DNA from: Rhodospirillales bacterium
GTDB lineage: Bacteria; Pseudomonadota; Alphaproteobacteria; Micavibrionales; Micavibrionaceae
Assembly (NCBI GenBank): GCA_020638365.1
Contig: JACKIQ010000003.1
Span: forward strand, 310,001 to 374,000
DNA length: 64,000 nucleotides
Direction: 5' to 3'
Positions 55,386 through 63,603 of this stretch are shown piece by piece. Within the stretch, counting starts at the first letter, position 1. Every line of letters begins with the position of its first letter. The notes beneath the pieces were generated by a model. That model made no database searches, was not told the DNA's origin, and saw only the letters and a list, made by a program, of their open reading frames with translations. The position numbers and the translations under genes were made by a program.

Positions 55386-55418
55386 GACTTTTTCGTGCTT
55401 AGAGCACAAATAAACGCA
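55125..55418. repeat. Two tandem direct copies of a 147-bp unit
   Basis: Copy 1 is 55125-55271 and copy 2 is 55272-55418. The first 30 bases of each (from GAATAGTATCAATCCGGGC) are identical, as are about 17 bases around GTCATGACTTTTTCGTG near the end; the middles differ at many sites. The unit is 49 codons, so the reading frame is kept. Each copy contains a possible start ATG (55236-55238 and 55383-55385), so duplication added a second membrane hairpin and a second start. Confidence 0.9.
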
Positions 55419-55422
55419 GTGC

Positions 55423-56064
55423 TTAAAGCCCTTCCCGGAGGCCGCGGACGAATTCGGAGAGGCCGACCATCCGTTCGCGACGGATACGTTCCGCATCGAG
55501 GATGAGCTGCGCCTTTTCTATGGCTCTGTCGATATCCTCGTTGATAATCACGTAGTCATATTCGGAGTAGTGGGAGATTTCATCGGCGGCCTTGGACATG
55601 CGTCCGCGGATCTCTGCCTCCGTTTCCCGTGTATCGCGAGAGCGGTGGCGCAGGCGTTTTTCCAGTTCTGTGCGGCTGGGCGGCAGGATGAAGACCGTCA
55701 CGAGGTCGTCGCGCGCGATTTCGGCGAGCTGCTGGGTGCCCTGCCAGTCGATATCGAAAATCACATCCTTGCCCTCGGAGAGGGATTTTTCGACGGGCTG
55801 GCGCGGGGTGCCGTAATAATTATCGAAAACCTTTGCGTGTTCGAGCATTTCGCCGTTATCGACCATATCCCGGAAGTCGTCATGTTCGACGAAATAATAA
55901 TCCTGCCCGTGGACTTCGCCAGCGCGAATTTTTCTGGTCGTGACGGAGACAGAGATCGTCATGTCCGGGTTATTGCCCAGAAGGGCACGGGAAATCGTCG
56001 TTTTGCCCGCACCGGAGGGTGAGGATAGGACATACATCAGTCCCCTGCGCTGAATCTGCTCCAA
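55423..56064 (-). CDS. gmk: Guanylate kinase
   Basis: Phosphorylates GMP to GDP. The 213 residues show the P-loop SSPSGAGKTT near residue 14-23, SVTTRKIRAGEVHGQDYYFV for GMP binding, YYGTPRQPVE, DIDWQGTQQL, and the lid with RHRSRDTRE. It begins with TTG at 56064 rather than ATG, supported by a perfectly placed AGGAG; the next in-frame ATG would cut into the conserved first strand. Complete and undamaged, unlike several neighbours. Confidence 0.95.
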   Translation of the reverse strand: MEQIQRRGLMYVLSSPSGAGKTTISRALLGNNPDMTISVSVTTRKIRAGEVHGQDYYFVEHDDFRDMVDNGEMLEHAKVFDNYYGTPRQPVEKSLSEGKDVIFDIDWQGTQQLAEIARDDLVTVFILPPSRTELEKRLRHRSRDTRETEAEIRGRMSKAADEISHYSEYDYVIINEDIDRAIEKAQLILDAERIRRERMVGLSEFVRGLREGL

Positions 56065-56070
56065 AAGCGG

Positions 56071-56075
56071 CTCCT
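56071..56075 (-). promoter_or_regulatory. Ribosome binding site for the TTG start of gmk
   Basis: AGGAG on the minus strand, 6 nt before the TTG at 56064. It decides the unusual start codon. Confidence 0.7.
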
Positions 56076-56157
56076 GTCTGGTGTTCTTCGTGTTTTCGCG
56101 TATAAAATTAGCCTCAGAGTTTTGTAAAGTCCAATCGAAATTTCAAGGGGTTAAGTT

Positions 56158-56938
56158 ATGGGCGTGCGGGCACTCAACCTGAAAACCATCGTGATTACCG
56201 GCGCTTCGGGAGGGATCGGGGCGGCGCTGGCCTCTCATTATGCCGGGCCGGGGCGTATACTGGGGCTTCACGGGCGGGATGGCGCGCGGCTTGAGGATTG
56301 CGGGGCGGCATGCCGGGAAAAAGGGGCGGAGGTGCATCTTTTCCAGGGCGACGTCACGGACCGTGACGCCATGGCGGGTTGGCTGCGGGATTTTGATTCG
56401 CGTTATCCGATAGACCTTGTTGTTGCGAATGCGGGGATTTCCGCGGGGCCGGGGCCGCTGACCCTTGAAGACCCGGCGCAAGTGCGGCGCGTTTTCGACG
56501 TGAACCTTACCGGGATTCTTAATACGGTTGAGCCTTTGCGGGACGTTATGGTTGTGCGCGGGTACGGCCATATCGCGATTATGAGTTCGCTGGCAGGGTT
56601 TCAGGGGTTTTCCGGGGGCTCCGGCATATTGCGCCAGCAAGGCAGCCGCTCGGGTTTACGGGGAATCCTTGGTCAATACGATGAAAAAGAAGGGGGTCGG
56701 TATTCATGTGATCTGCCCCGGCTTTATCAAGAGCGCGATGACGGAGCGCAATCCATTTCCCATGCCTTTCCTGATGGATGCGGAGAAGGCTGCAAGCCTT
56801 ATAGCGCGCGGGATTGAGCGGGGAAAAAGCCGAATTGCCTTTCCTTTTCCCGTGGTTTTGGGGGTCAGGCTCCTTTCCTGTCTTCCGGAGGGAATTGCCC
56901 AGTTTCTAGTCAAGGAAACACCCTCCAAGCCCCGGTAA
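56158..56938 (+). pseudogene. SDR-family oxidoreductase, one frameshift in the active-site region
   Basis: A short-chain dehydrogenase/reductase of about 260 residues when repaired. The intact N-terminal frame has the cofactor motif VITGASGGIGAALA near residue 11-24, then DLVVANAGIS and MSSLAG with the catalytic serine. The frame then shifts at about 56620 (GGCTCCGGCATAT), exactly before the YxxxK motif. The + strand frame ending at 56938 restores AYCASKAAxRVYGESL, VNTMKKKGVGIHVICPGFIKSAMT and the C-terminus. The change is either one extra base or two lost. Substrate is unknown. Confidence 0.8.
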
Positions 56939-57119
56939 AGTCTTGTCTTTTTCAAGACCCCTTGATTTTTTTTTCAAATCGTTCTAACAAAGAGAGTAGT
57001 TTAGATGTTTTACATATACAATTTACACTTATAAATTTTCATTATTCTTTTTATTACGTAAAAGATTTTATTGTTGTATTTTTGTTTCTTAATCAGGGTG
57101 AGTAAGGGTTTTAAAAATT
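56939..57119. other. A+T-rich promoter-like gap before the ArsR gene
   Basis: 180 bp that are strikingly A+T rich, with no reading frame. It most likely carries the promoter of the ArsR-type gene and perhaps its autoregulatory operator. A short dyad TTACGTAA is near 57053-57060, but I cannot assign it. Confidence 0.4.
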
Positions 57120-57470
57120 ATGGACGTACAAGATATAGAAGAAAATGTTTCTCTGGCCGTCAGTCTTCTGAAGGCATTATCCAACGAGAAGAGGCTTACC
57201 GTTATCTGCGAGCTTTACAAAGGCGAGAAGAGCGTCGGCGAGCTTGAGCGTATTGTCGGGCTGAGCCAGTCCGCGTTGTCCCAGCATCTGGCGCGCTTGC
57301 GCAAGGACAAGCTGGTTCGCACGCGCCGCGAAGCGCAGACCATTTATTATTCCCTGCAGAACGAGGCGACAAAAGAGTTGCTGAAATGTCTTTGCGACAT
57401 TTATACGCCGCAGGGCGAGAGCGGGCCTATTCACCAAGAGGTGGAGCGGAAAAGAGTTGTAAACGGCTAA
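57120..57470 (+). CDS. ArsR-family transcriptional regulator
   Basis: A 116-residue winged-helix repressor. The DNA-binding core is LKALSNEKRLTVICEL, SVGELERIVGLSQSALSQHLARLRKD and VRTRREAQTIYYSL, close to the NolR/BigR/SqrR branch. Cys30 matches the first redox cysteine of BigR/SqrR. The second would fall at residue 96, which is Thr, but Cys90 and Cys92 lie close by. It could sense reactive sulfur, a metal or nothing of the kind. No sulfide or metal genes adjoin it; the convergent glycosyltransferase gene ends 11 bp beyond its stop. Confidence 0.85.
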   Translation: MDVQDIEENVSLAVSLLKALSNEKRLTVICELYKGEKSVGELERIVGLSQSALSQHLARLRKDKLVRTRREAQTIYYSLQNEATKELLKCLCDIYTPQGESGPIHQEVERKRVVNG

Positions 57471-57480
57471 TTCCTGTCTC

Positions 57481-58524
57481 CTACCCTGTTTTTTCAGTTC
57501 GTTTCATGTCATCAGATGCCGCTTCTCGCTGGGCGAGGGTTTTCATGAGGGCGTTATAGGCCGTTTTGACGTTCAGGTTCCTGAGTTCGCCTTCCTGAAT
57601 AATTGTTACGTTTTTTCCCCGCGGTGCATGTTTGATCTTGTCGCTGGTTCCTGAAAACAGGGCTACGCAGGGGCAGCCGGTGGCCGCTATGAGGTGTATC
57701 GGGCCGGTGTCGTTGCCCAGAGCGCCCGAAGCGCTTCGGGCAAGGGCGACGACCTGAAACAGGGTGGTCTTGCCGGTCAGGTCTAAGGATTCCGGACAAA
57801 TATTCCGGATATTGGCGTTTATGTCTTTTTCCACGCCGGTCCCCAGCAGGACGGGGCGGATATTCCTCTGAACCAGAAGGTTGCCTATGGCCGCGAAGTG
57901 TTCTGCGGGCCAGCGCTTTTGCGGGTGTTGCGGGGCGCAACCCGGTACGAAAAGCACATAAGAGGGCGGCAGGTCGAAGCCCGATAAATCTTCCTTTACC
58001 CATTTCAGATCGTCGATTTCCACATCCTTGATTCCCGCCAGGGCCAAAGTCTGCTTATGTCCCTCCAACGCGTGGCCGAGCGAGCGGTCGGGAGAGCGGT
58101 TGCTGTGGGAGGCTCCCTTGACGGCGCCGACCCATTCAGGGCGCTTTGCAACCGGGAAGAGGCGGAAATAGAAGAACGTGCGGTCGCTGTTCTGAAGGTC
58201 ATAAACCCGTGTAAAATTTCCGCTCAGTAATTTTTTACGCAGTGAGAGCCAGCCCGTGAGATCAAGGGCACGGGGTTTATCATCCAGCCAGATTTCGTCA
58301 AAATAACCACAGCGGTGCGCAAGTTCCTCGAAAGGCCTTGTCGTGAGGATCGTCATATGTGCGTCCGGGTGGGCGCGGCGGATGGCGGCCATGGGGCCGA
58401 GCGCCTGAATGAAGTCGCCCAAAGCCCCCAGTTTGATGACCAGAATCTTTTTCCTGTGGTTATCCGCATTCATTTCGTTTTTAACCGAAAGCGCGGCTTT
58501 TCTGTTGTGCTGTGAAGCTTTCAA
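57481..58524 (-). CDS. Glycosyltransferase family 9 (heptosyltransferase-like)
   Basis: Probably adds a sugar, often heptose, to the lipopolysaccharide core at the inner membrane. The 347 residues (330 from the internal ATG at 58473) have the family start ILVIKLGALGDFIQALGPMAAIRR, LYVF-type FVPGCAPQHPQKRWPAEHFAAIG, and the nucleotide-sugar site LGNDTGPIHLIAATGCPCVALFSGTS. The longer start overlaps the upstream glycosyltransferase gene by 44 bp; the ATG at 58473 lies 8 bp after its stop and is more economical. Part of a two-gene glycan operon. Confidence 0.88.
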   Translation of the reverse strand: MKASQHNRKAALSVKNEMNADNHRKKILVIKLGALGDFIQALGPMAAIRRAHPDAHMTILTTRPFEELAHRCGYFDEIWLDDKPRALDLTGWLSLRKKLLSGNFTRVYDLQNSDRTFFYFRLFPVAKRPEWVGAVKGASHSNRSPDRSLGHALEGHKQTLALAGIKDVEIDDLKWVKEDLSGFDLPPSYVLFVPGCAPQHPQKRWPAEHFAAIGNLLVQRNIRPVLLGTGVEKDINANIRNICPESLDLTGKTTLFQVVALARSASGALGNDTGPIHLIAATGCPCVALFSGTSDKIKHAPRGKNVTIIQEGELRNLNVKTAYNALMKTLAQREAASDDMKRTEKTG

Positions 58525-59701
58525 AGGGTTCTGCGCGGAGCGGGCTGGTCAGCTTTTCCTTCAGGATTTCCGCGTACACATCAAGGGTCTGTTCGGCCAT
58601 TTTTTCCCTTGTGAAGTTCGCTGCTACATGGGACATGGAGCGGGTTGCCAGAACAGCGCGCTGCATGGGGTTGAGAGACAGCGCCTCGTTGATTGCCTGT
58701 GCCAGAGCCTCAGCATTTCCCGGAGGAACGAGCCAGCCCGTCTGACCGCGCAGAATAGTTTCCTGCGCTCCGCCATGATCGGTCGCAACTATCGGGCGGC
58801 CCATGGCCTGCGCTTCCACAGGGATACGACCGAAGCCTTCGGGGTCGGTGGACGCGGATATGACCACGGTACTCAGCATGTAAGCGGCCGGCATGTCGTT
58901 GCAGTGGTCGACGATGCGGATTTTACCGCCAAGATTTTTTTCGGCGATCGTATCTTCCAGCTCCTTGCGGTATTCGGTGCGGCCCTGATCCGAGCCGATC
59001 AGGAGGCAGAATATATCTTCGCGCTCAAGCTGTTTAATGGCGTCTATAAGAATATGGTGGCCTTTCCAGCGCGTCAGGCGGCCGGGAAGCATTATGATGT
59101 TGGCGCCTTCGGGGATACGGAATTCCTGCGAGAGGGCGATCAACCGCTCGGCTGTGACCGCCGTGGGATGAAAACGTTCCAGGGGGACGCCGCGCGGGAT
59201 GACCCTGATTTTCTCCGAGGGGACGTTGTAATTATCCGTGAGATAGCGGGCCACATAGTTCGAGATTGCGATCACGATCTCGCCTCTTGCTATGGACTGA
59301 TTGTATTTTCGCTTGGCTTCGTTGCCGATGTTATACGGAGCATGACAGGTGGTTATGAAATGCGCATCCGTGTTCTTGCTGGCTTTAAACGCGCTCCAGG
59401 CCGGGGCACGGCTTCGGGCGTGGACGATATTCACTTTGTGCTGGCGGATGAGTTTTTGCAGGCGCCCTATGTTGCGCCACATTACGACCGGGTTCTTGCT
59501 GTGAACCGGGAGGTTAATGTGAGTAGTACCATTACGCAGGAGTTCGGGTACACGGTAACCGCCGTTCGAAACTACAATCGACCTGGCCCCTGCACGTACG
59601 ATTTCAGCGGCGATATCAATGCAACCCTGTTCGGCGCCGCCCGCGCCAAGTTCGGGGATAATCTGCATGATTACAGGTTCGAAAGAGCGGGCGGTCATCA
59701 A
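58481..59701 (-). CDS. Glycosyltransferase family 4
   Basis: A GT-B enzyme likely acting in lipopolysaccharide or other envelope glycan assembly; the substrate is unknown. The 406 residues contain the glycine-rich IPELGAGGAEQGCIDIA at the N-terminus, HARSRAPAW, and the donor site: VIPRGVPLERF, LPGRLTRWKGHHILIDA, and STDPEGFGRIPVEAQAMGRPIVATDHGG with the E-x7-E pair. First gene of the pair transcribed with the family 9 enzyme. A long + strand frame over it is a shadow. Confidence 0.9.
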   Translation of the reverse strand: MMTARSFEPVIMQIIPELGAGGAEQGCIDIAAEIVRAGARSIVVSNGGYRVPELLRNGTTHINLPVHSKNPVVMWRNIGRLQKLIRQHKVNIVHARSRAPAWSAFKASKNTDAHFITTCHAPYNIGNEAKRKYNQSIARGEIVIAISNYVARYLTDNYNVPSEKIRVIPRGVPLERFHPTAVTAERLIALSQEFRIPEGANIIMLPGRLTRWKGHHILIDAIKQLEREDIFCLLIGSDQGRTEYRKELEDTIAEKNLGGKIRIVDHCNDMPAAYMLSTVVISASTDPEGFGRIPVEAQAMGRPIVATDHGGAQETILRGQTGWLVPPGNAEALAQAINEALSLNPMQRAVLATRSMSHVAANFTREKMAEQTLDVYAEILKEKLTSPLRAEPFESFTAQQKSRAFG

Positions 59702-59904
59702 TTACATCCAGAACCAGTTCATTAACGGTCTTTTGCGGCGCAATAAACACTAAAAGGCCTGTTTTACCTGCCATAGATTCCGGCCTGTTGCGACCCTGTT
59801 ATGCAGGCAACTTGACTCATGTATAGAGGGAATGCAAGGCTTACGCAAGATTCAGTTGGTCAACTGGTTGTTTTTGTACAATTTTTGTATGTTGCGGAGG
59901 TGTC

Positions 59905-60678
59905 ATGGGAGCGGATGAGAGGCCCAAAATTCTTAAGCGGGACGGACAAGACGAACTTGCCTATTTTTATTCTGAAGGGAACGGAGCAGGTGTGGATTTG
60001 CCCTGTGTGATGTTTCTAGGCGGGTTCCGTTCCGATATGGCGGGCAGCAAGGCCCTGCATCTGGAGGCTTCGTGCAGGGCGCGAGGACAGGCTTATCTTC
60101 GCTTTGACTATTCGGGGCACGGACTTTCACAGGGGCGCTTCGAGGAAGGATGTATCGGACAGTGGCGGGACGATGCCCGCGATATTCTCGATATGATCGT
60201 TAAAGGCCCCGTTGTTCTGGTCGGGTCTTCCATGGGGGGGTGGATCGCCTTGTTGTTGCTGCTTGAGCGGGCAGAGCGGGTTGCGGGCGTTGTCGGCATA
60301 GCCGCAGCGCCTGACTTTACTCTTTCTATCGAGGGCGAGCTTTCCACCGCCATGCGGAACGATTTAGAAGCGAAAGGTTTTGCTGCGATTCCAAGCGCTT
60401 ATGGTGATCCGTATGTGATTACAAAGCGGTTGATCGAAGACGGACGTAAACAGCAGGTTTTGAACCGGACGCACAGAATCGGGGCTCCGATCACCCTTGT
60501 TCACGGAAAGCTGGACGCGGATGTTCCGTGGCAGGTGGCGGAGGCGATCCGCACCCGTTTTGTTGGGTCGCGGATGCAGATCATCTATATTGAGGACGGG
60601 GAGCACCGCCTGTCGCGCCCGGAAGATCTGGATTTGATCGCAAGAGAGGTTGAGGCTGTGAGCAAGCTTACGTTGTAG
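59905..60678 (+). CDS. Alpha/beta hydrolase
   Basis: A 257-residue serine hydrolase. The nucleophile elbow is GSSMGGW near residue 107-113, the oxyanion strand is VMFLGGFRSDM, the acid lies in VHGKLDADVPW, and the histidine is in DGEHRLSRPEDL. The sequence resembles ABHD10-like thioesterases, but the substrate is not known. A strong GGAGG stands 4 nt before the ATG at 59905. The 200 bp upstream separate it from the divergent glycosyltransferase operon and hold no other gene. It converges on a membrane-protein gene, 4 bp from its stop. Confidence 0.9.
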   Translation: MGADERPKILKRDGQDELAYFYSEGNGAGVDLPCVMFLGGFRSDMAGSKALHLEASCRARGQAYLRFDYSGHGLSQGRFEEGCIGQWRDDARDILDMIVKGPVVLVGSSMGGWIALLLLLERAERVAGVVGIAAAPDFTLSIEGELSTAMRNDLEAKGFAAIPSAYGDPYVITKRLIEDGRKQQVLNRTHRIGAPITLVHGKLDADVPWQVAEAIRTRFVGSRMQIIYIEDGEHRLSRPEDLDLIAREVEAVSKLTL

Positions 60679-60682
60679 GGGC

Positions 60683-61264
60683 TTATTTTCGGCTGTACTT
60701 GAACTGCCCGCCTTTTTTCTTTCCGGCCAGCATGTCGATTTCATCCATTTCCTTTTTTCCACCGAAGGAGATACCGCCGAAAAGCCGCATGAGAATGAGC
60801 ATCAGTGCGGCAAAGCAGGCTGCGACGACGACAGCTTTCTGCTTCATAAGAAAAGAGACGAATCCGGCAGCGTTTCCGACGATTTCATTGGTGTCCGGCA
60901 GCGCCGAGGTATTTTTTTGAACCTTGACGCGGATCATCGCCGTTCCGTCATCCAGAGCTTCTGGCGTTTTTTCGGTTTCCGGAGAAGGGGCTCCGTCCTC
61001 GGCGGGGGGCAGGGTCGCCGTTTCCGGTTCTTCTTCAATCGGTTCGGCGGTCATAACAGGGGTTCTTGATGATTCGGATTCTTCGATCAGGGTGTTCAGT
61101 TCTTCCCGGATCTGCTGATGGGACTGGGGGTCGTATTTCGCCCAGATCCATCCGATGTCGGCTAAATGGAACCCTTTTTCCGGATTTTGGTAATAGTTAT
61201 AGGCATCGTGACCGATGGCAGCGATCAGGGGTAGAAAAGCGATAAGAAGCAACAGTTTACGCAT
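60683..61264 (-). CDS. Bitopic membrane protein of unknown function, 193 residues
   Basis: An N-terminal hydrophobic segment (residues 3-18, LLLLIAFLPLIAAIG) acts as signal or anchor. A long acidic, Pro/Glu-rich segment with low complexity follows (about 70-115), then a second transmembrane helix near 140-165 (AVVVAACFAALMLILMRLFGG) and a basic tail with many lysines. Not recognised. The GFHLADIGWIWAKYDP stretch just after the first helix is the most distinctive part. It is read toward the hydrolase gene. Confidence 0.7.
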   Translation of the reverse strand: MRKLLLLIAFLPLIAAIGHDAYNYYQNPEKGFHLADIGWIWAKYDPQSHQQIREELNTLIEESESSRTPVMTAEPIEEEPETATLPPAEDGAPSPETEKTPEALDDGTAMIRVKVQKNTSALPDTNEIVGNAAGFVSFLMKQKAVVVAACFAALMLILMRLFGGISFGGKKEMDEIDMLAGKKKGGQFKYSRK

Positions 61265-61408
61265 AGCTAACTTGTTCCGGAGTATTTAACGACTCCCTGA
61301 TCTTAACAATTAGAGACGGGAACGAAAAGGTGGGTTGAATTTTTACTCACACGCAGGTAGTGTCCACCCCTAAACCACCATGTAACCGGGGTTTTCCGGT
61401 TTTCTGAT

Positions 61409-61496
61409 GGAGAAGTGGCCGAGCGGTTTAAGGCGCACGCCTGGAAAGCGTGTTGGGGGCAACCCCTCGCAGGTTCGAATCCTGTCTTCTCCGCCA
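61409..61496 (+). tRNA. tRNA-Ser (anticodon GGA)
   Basis: A complete 88-nt class II tRNA with encoded CCA. The acceptor stem GGAGAAG (61409-61415) pairs with CTTCTCC (61486-61492), followed by discriminator G and CCA (61494-61496). The anticodon arm CACGC-CTGGAAA-GCGTG gives GGA at 61443-61445. A long variable arm built on TTGGGGGCAACCCCTC, typical of serine tRNAs, precedes the T-arm GTTCGAATC. It reads UCC and UCU codons. Confidence 0.97.
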
Positions 61497-61547
61497 TTTT
61501 TTTCTTGCGCAGTTGTGTATTAGGTTTTGAAGAAGAAGCGATTTTGT

Positions 61548-62273
61548 TTAAGCCGCTGCTTTATGCGGTTTTTCCTTGTTGTCATTTCTGATCTGGCCAA
61601 GAAAAGCACTGACAGCGCGGTCCAGATTATCTGCAAGGGATGCGATGTTATCCGCAGATCCTGAGAGCATCTCTGCAGACTGGCCCGTCTCGGACGCGCC
61701 TTGCTGGACATTGCCGATGACGCTGGAGACTTCGCGTGCGGCGGAAGCGACTTCTGCAATGTTCCGTGTTATTTCGGCGATCGTTGAGTTCTGTTCTTCA
61801 ACAGCGCCGGCGGCTGAGCCCAGAAGCCCGTCGATATCCGAGACGTTCTTGATGATCACCTGCATAGCCTGAACGGAAGCCTGCGTCGCGTTTTGAATGT
61901 CCGCTATCCGCCCCTCGATTTCCTCCGTTTTTTTACCGGTTTCGGTTGCCAGTTTTTTAACTTCGTCCGCCACAACGGCGAAGGCTTTCTCAGCGTCAAC
62001 ATCCATAATGAGATTAAGGTTGTCATCGACCCGGTTACCCTCATCGACGCCTCCGGAAAAGTTGCGCCAGACATTGGCCGTATAATTCAGTTCGAAATCG
62101 TATCCCGCCTCATGCCATTGCGTACGCAGGCCGCCCCAGTCGCCTGTCAGGGTGCTTTCGTTGTAGTTCATGACGTCGTCATCAGCAAAAACTGCCACAC
62201 CTAAAGCTATCGTCAGTAACATTGAGATAAAAAGGGATACTGAGTAATGAGCAGTCCGTTTTGGGATAGACAT
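61548..62273 (-). CDS. Chimeric ORF: OprB porin N-terminus fused in frame to an MCP signalling-domain C-terminus
   Basis: 241 residues made from two unrelated families. Residues 1-30 are a Sec signal peptide, and about 38-95 match the start of OprB carbohydrate-selective porins (TLTGDWGGLRTQWHEAG, NVWRNFSGGVDEGN, DDNLNLIMDVDAEK). Directly after Lys96 the sequence becomes the descending half of a chemoreceptor signalling hairpin (AFAVVADEVKKLATE), then the C-terminal coiled coil with NIAEVASAAREVSSVIGNVQQ. The rest of the porin barrel and the sensor, membrane, HAMP and ascending helix of the receptor are absent. Neither activity should survive. The junction lies near 61985. It may be a true deletion or an assembly join. 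Confidence 0.8.
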   Translation of the reverse strand: MSIPKRTAHYSVSLFISMLLTIALGVAVFADDDVMNYNESTLTGDWGGLRTQWHEAGYDFELNYTANVWRNFSGGVDEGNRVDDNLNLIMDVDAEKAFAVVADEVKKLATETGKKTEEIEGRIADIQNATQASVQAMQVIIKNVSDIDGLLGSAAGAVEEQNSTIAEITRNIAEVASAAREVSSVIGNVQQGASETGQSAEMLSGSADNIASLADNLDRAVSAFLGQIRNDNKEKPHKAAA

Positions 62274-62658
62274 GATTTTTTCCTTGAATTTTTACTAAGA
62301 AATTATTTCACCTAAAGCTAAAGTCAGGAAGGGGGGGCTTTTCTATCCACAATTACATACTTTTGATCTTTCTGAATCTTATGGGATAAACGCGATTGTT
62401 GAGAAAAGAACTTGCAGTTTTTCCTCGGATAAAACCAACCCTTAACAGGTCTTGGCGGTTGTTCTGAAAACGGCCTACTTTAGTAATCAAGCGTTATTTC
62501 TGAATAAAACGTTAAAAATATTCAATTCTAATTATTAAGAATGGTTACATGTGTATTCGTTTCATTGTCCGGTTCTTTTTCTGCTGTCTTTTTAGTTACA
62601 TATTAACCTGACTTAGCGACAATATTGTATTGTCGGGCATTATTTCATTTAAAACGCT
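62274..62658. other. A+T-rich intergenic region between the chimera and the cheY-like gene
   Basis: 385 bp with no reading frame longer than a few codons in a good context. It is rich in A+T and probably carries divergent promoters for the chimera and the cheY-cheX-FIST operon. No tRNA, clear operator or terminator was found. Confidence 0.5.
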
Positions 62659-63057
62659 ATGAATGTCGAAGCTTTAAAAGTCCTGATCGTAGACGATCAC
62701 ATGCTCATGCGGAGCATGGTTGAGAATTATTGCCTATCCATGGGGTTTAAGACTATCAAAGCCTGTTCGGGGGGGGCTCAGGCCCTGAATGCCATGCGGA
62801 CCGATGATTACGATCTCGTTCTCATGGACTGGGGGATGCCCGATATACCGGGTATCGAAGTTCTCAAAACCCTGCGCGCAGACAAGAAGAACGACAGAAC
62901 CGCGATTGTCATGGTTACTGCCGAATCAGAAGATTTGCGTCTTATAGAGGCGCTGGAAGCGGGGGCGACGTCTTATCTGGTCAAGCCGTTCTCGCAGGAA
63001 GATTTCGAGAAGAATGTCAGAAACGTCCTTGAGTGGCTCAAGAAGCAAAGAGGGTGA
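62659..63057 (+). CDS. CheY-like single-domain response regulator
   Basis: A 132-residue stand-alone receiver. The acidic pair is Asp12-Asp13, the phospho-acceptor Asp57 lies in VLMDWGMPDIPG, the switch threonine Thr87 is in VMVTAES, and the conserved lysine Lys109 is in YLVKPF. No output domain is attached, so it acts through protein contacts, as CheY does at the motor or another target. First gene of an operon: cheX-like follows after 30 bp and a FIST gene after that. No kinase gene lies inside the window, so its phosphate donor is unknown. Confidence 0.9.
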   Translation: MNVEALKVLIVDDHMLMRSMVENYCLSMGFKTIKACSGGAQALNAMRTDDYDLVLMDWGMPDIPGIEVLKTLRADKKNDRTAIVMVTAESEDLRLIEALEAGATSYLVKPFSQEDFEKNVRNVLEWLKKQRG

Positions 63058-63087
63058 AACATGCAGATTTTTTGTAAGGGGTAATCC

Positions 63088-63603
63088 GTGGGACAGTTTG
63101 TCATGTTGCCGAAAATTCGAAAGGAGCTGCCGGAAATTATCTCCAGGCAGGTCGAGAGAGTTTTCCTGACCATGTTCAACGTCCGTATAGAACGGGCGGA
63201 CCGGCTGGCCGGTTCCTATAACGACGATGATTTGATTTCTACGGTGACGTTTTCTCAAGGCGAGACGAAAATCATCCTGCGTATCGGCGTGCCGCGCATG
63301 TTTCTTTCCAGTCTTCTTCAGAAAATCTACGGTCCGGTAATCGGAAGCCACGAGATGACCTATGAAGATTCGGTCTGTGAAATTACCAATATAGTCGGAA
63401 ATGCCGTTAAGAAGCACCTTAACGAGCATGGTTATTCCTTTGTCATGAGTATTCCGAAAATAGATTTTGATTTTCATACCCGCTATGAGAAAGGGAGCGA
63501 TGACCACATGGAGCTTGAGTTTGTTTTCAACGGAGAGCGGTTGTCGGTCGACATGATTACATTTTACAGAGGCATTTTTGAAGGGGACGAGGTTTTTATA
63601 TGA
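63088..63603 (+). CDS. CheX-like phosphatase domain protein
   Basis: 171 residues resembling the CheC/CheX phosphatase family, which removes phosphate from CheY. The single signature helix SVCEITNIVGNAVKK has the catalytic pair Glu98 and Asn101 (ExxN), as in CheX, which has one site rather than the two of CheC. The GTG start is supported by AAGGGG 6 nt upstream. It directly follows a CheY-like gene, the natural substrate, and overlaps the FIST gene start by ATGA. The family fit is good at the motif but weak elsewhere. Confidence 0.72.
   Translation: MGQFVMLPKIRKELPEIISRQVERVFLTMFNVRIERADRLAGSYNDDDLISTVTFSQGETKIILRIGVPRMFLSSLLQKIYGPVIGSHEMTYEDSVCEITNIVGNAVKKHLNEHGYSFVMSIPKIDFDFHTRYEKGSDDHMELEFVFNGERLSVDMITFYRGIFEGDEVFI

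Noticed and set aside
58409..59725. 438-residue + strand frame
   Set aside because: Antisense of the family 4 glycosyltransferase gene, which has clear donor-site motifs.
61303..61497. Minus-strand frame of 64 residues with GFEPARGCPQHAFQ
   Set aside because: It is the antisense of tRNA-Ser(GGA); this translation is a well-known artefact of serine tRNA genes.
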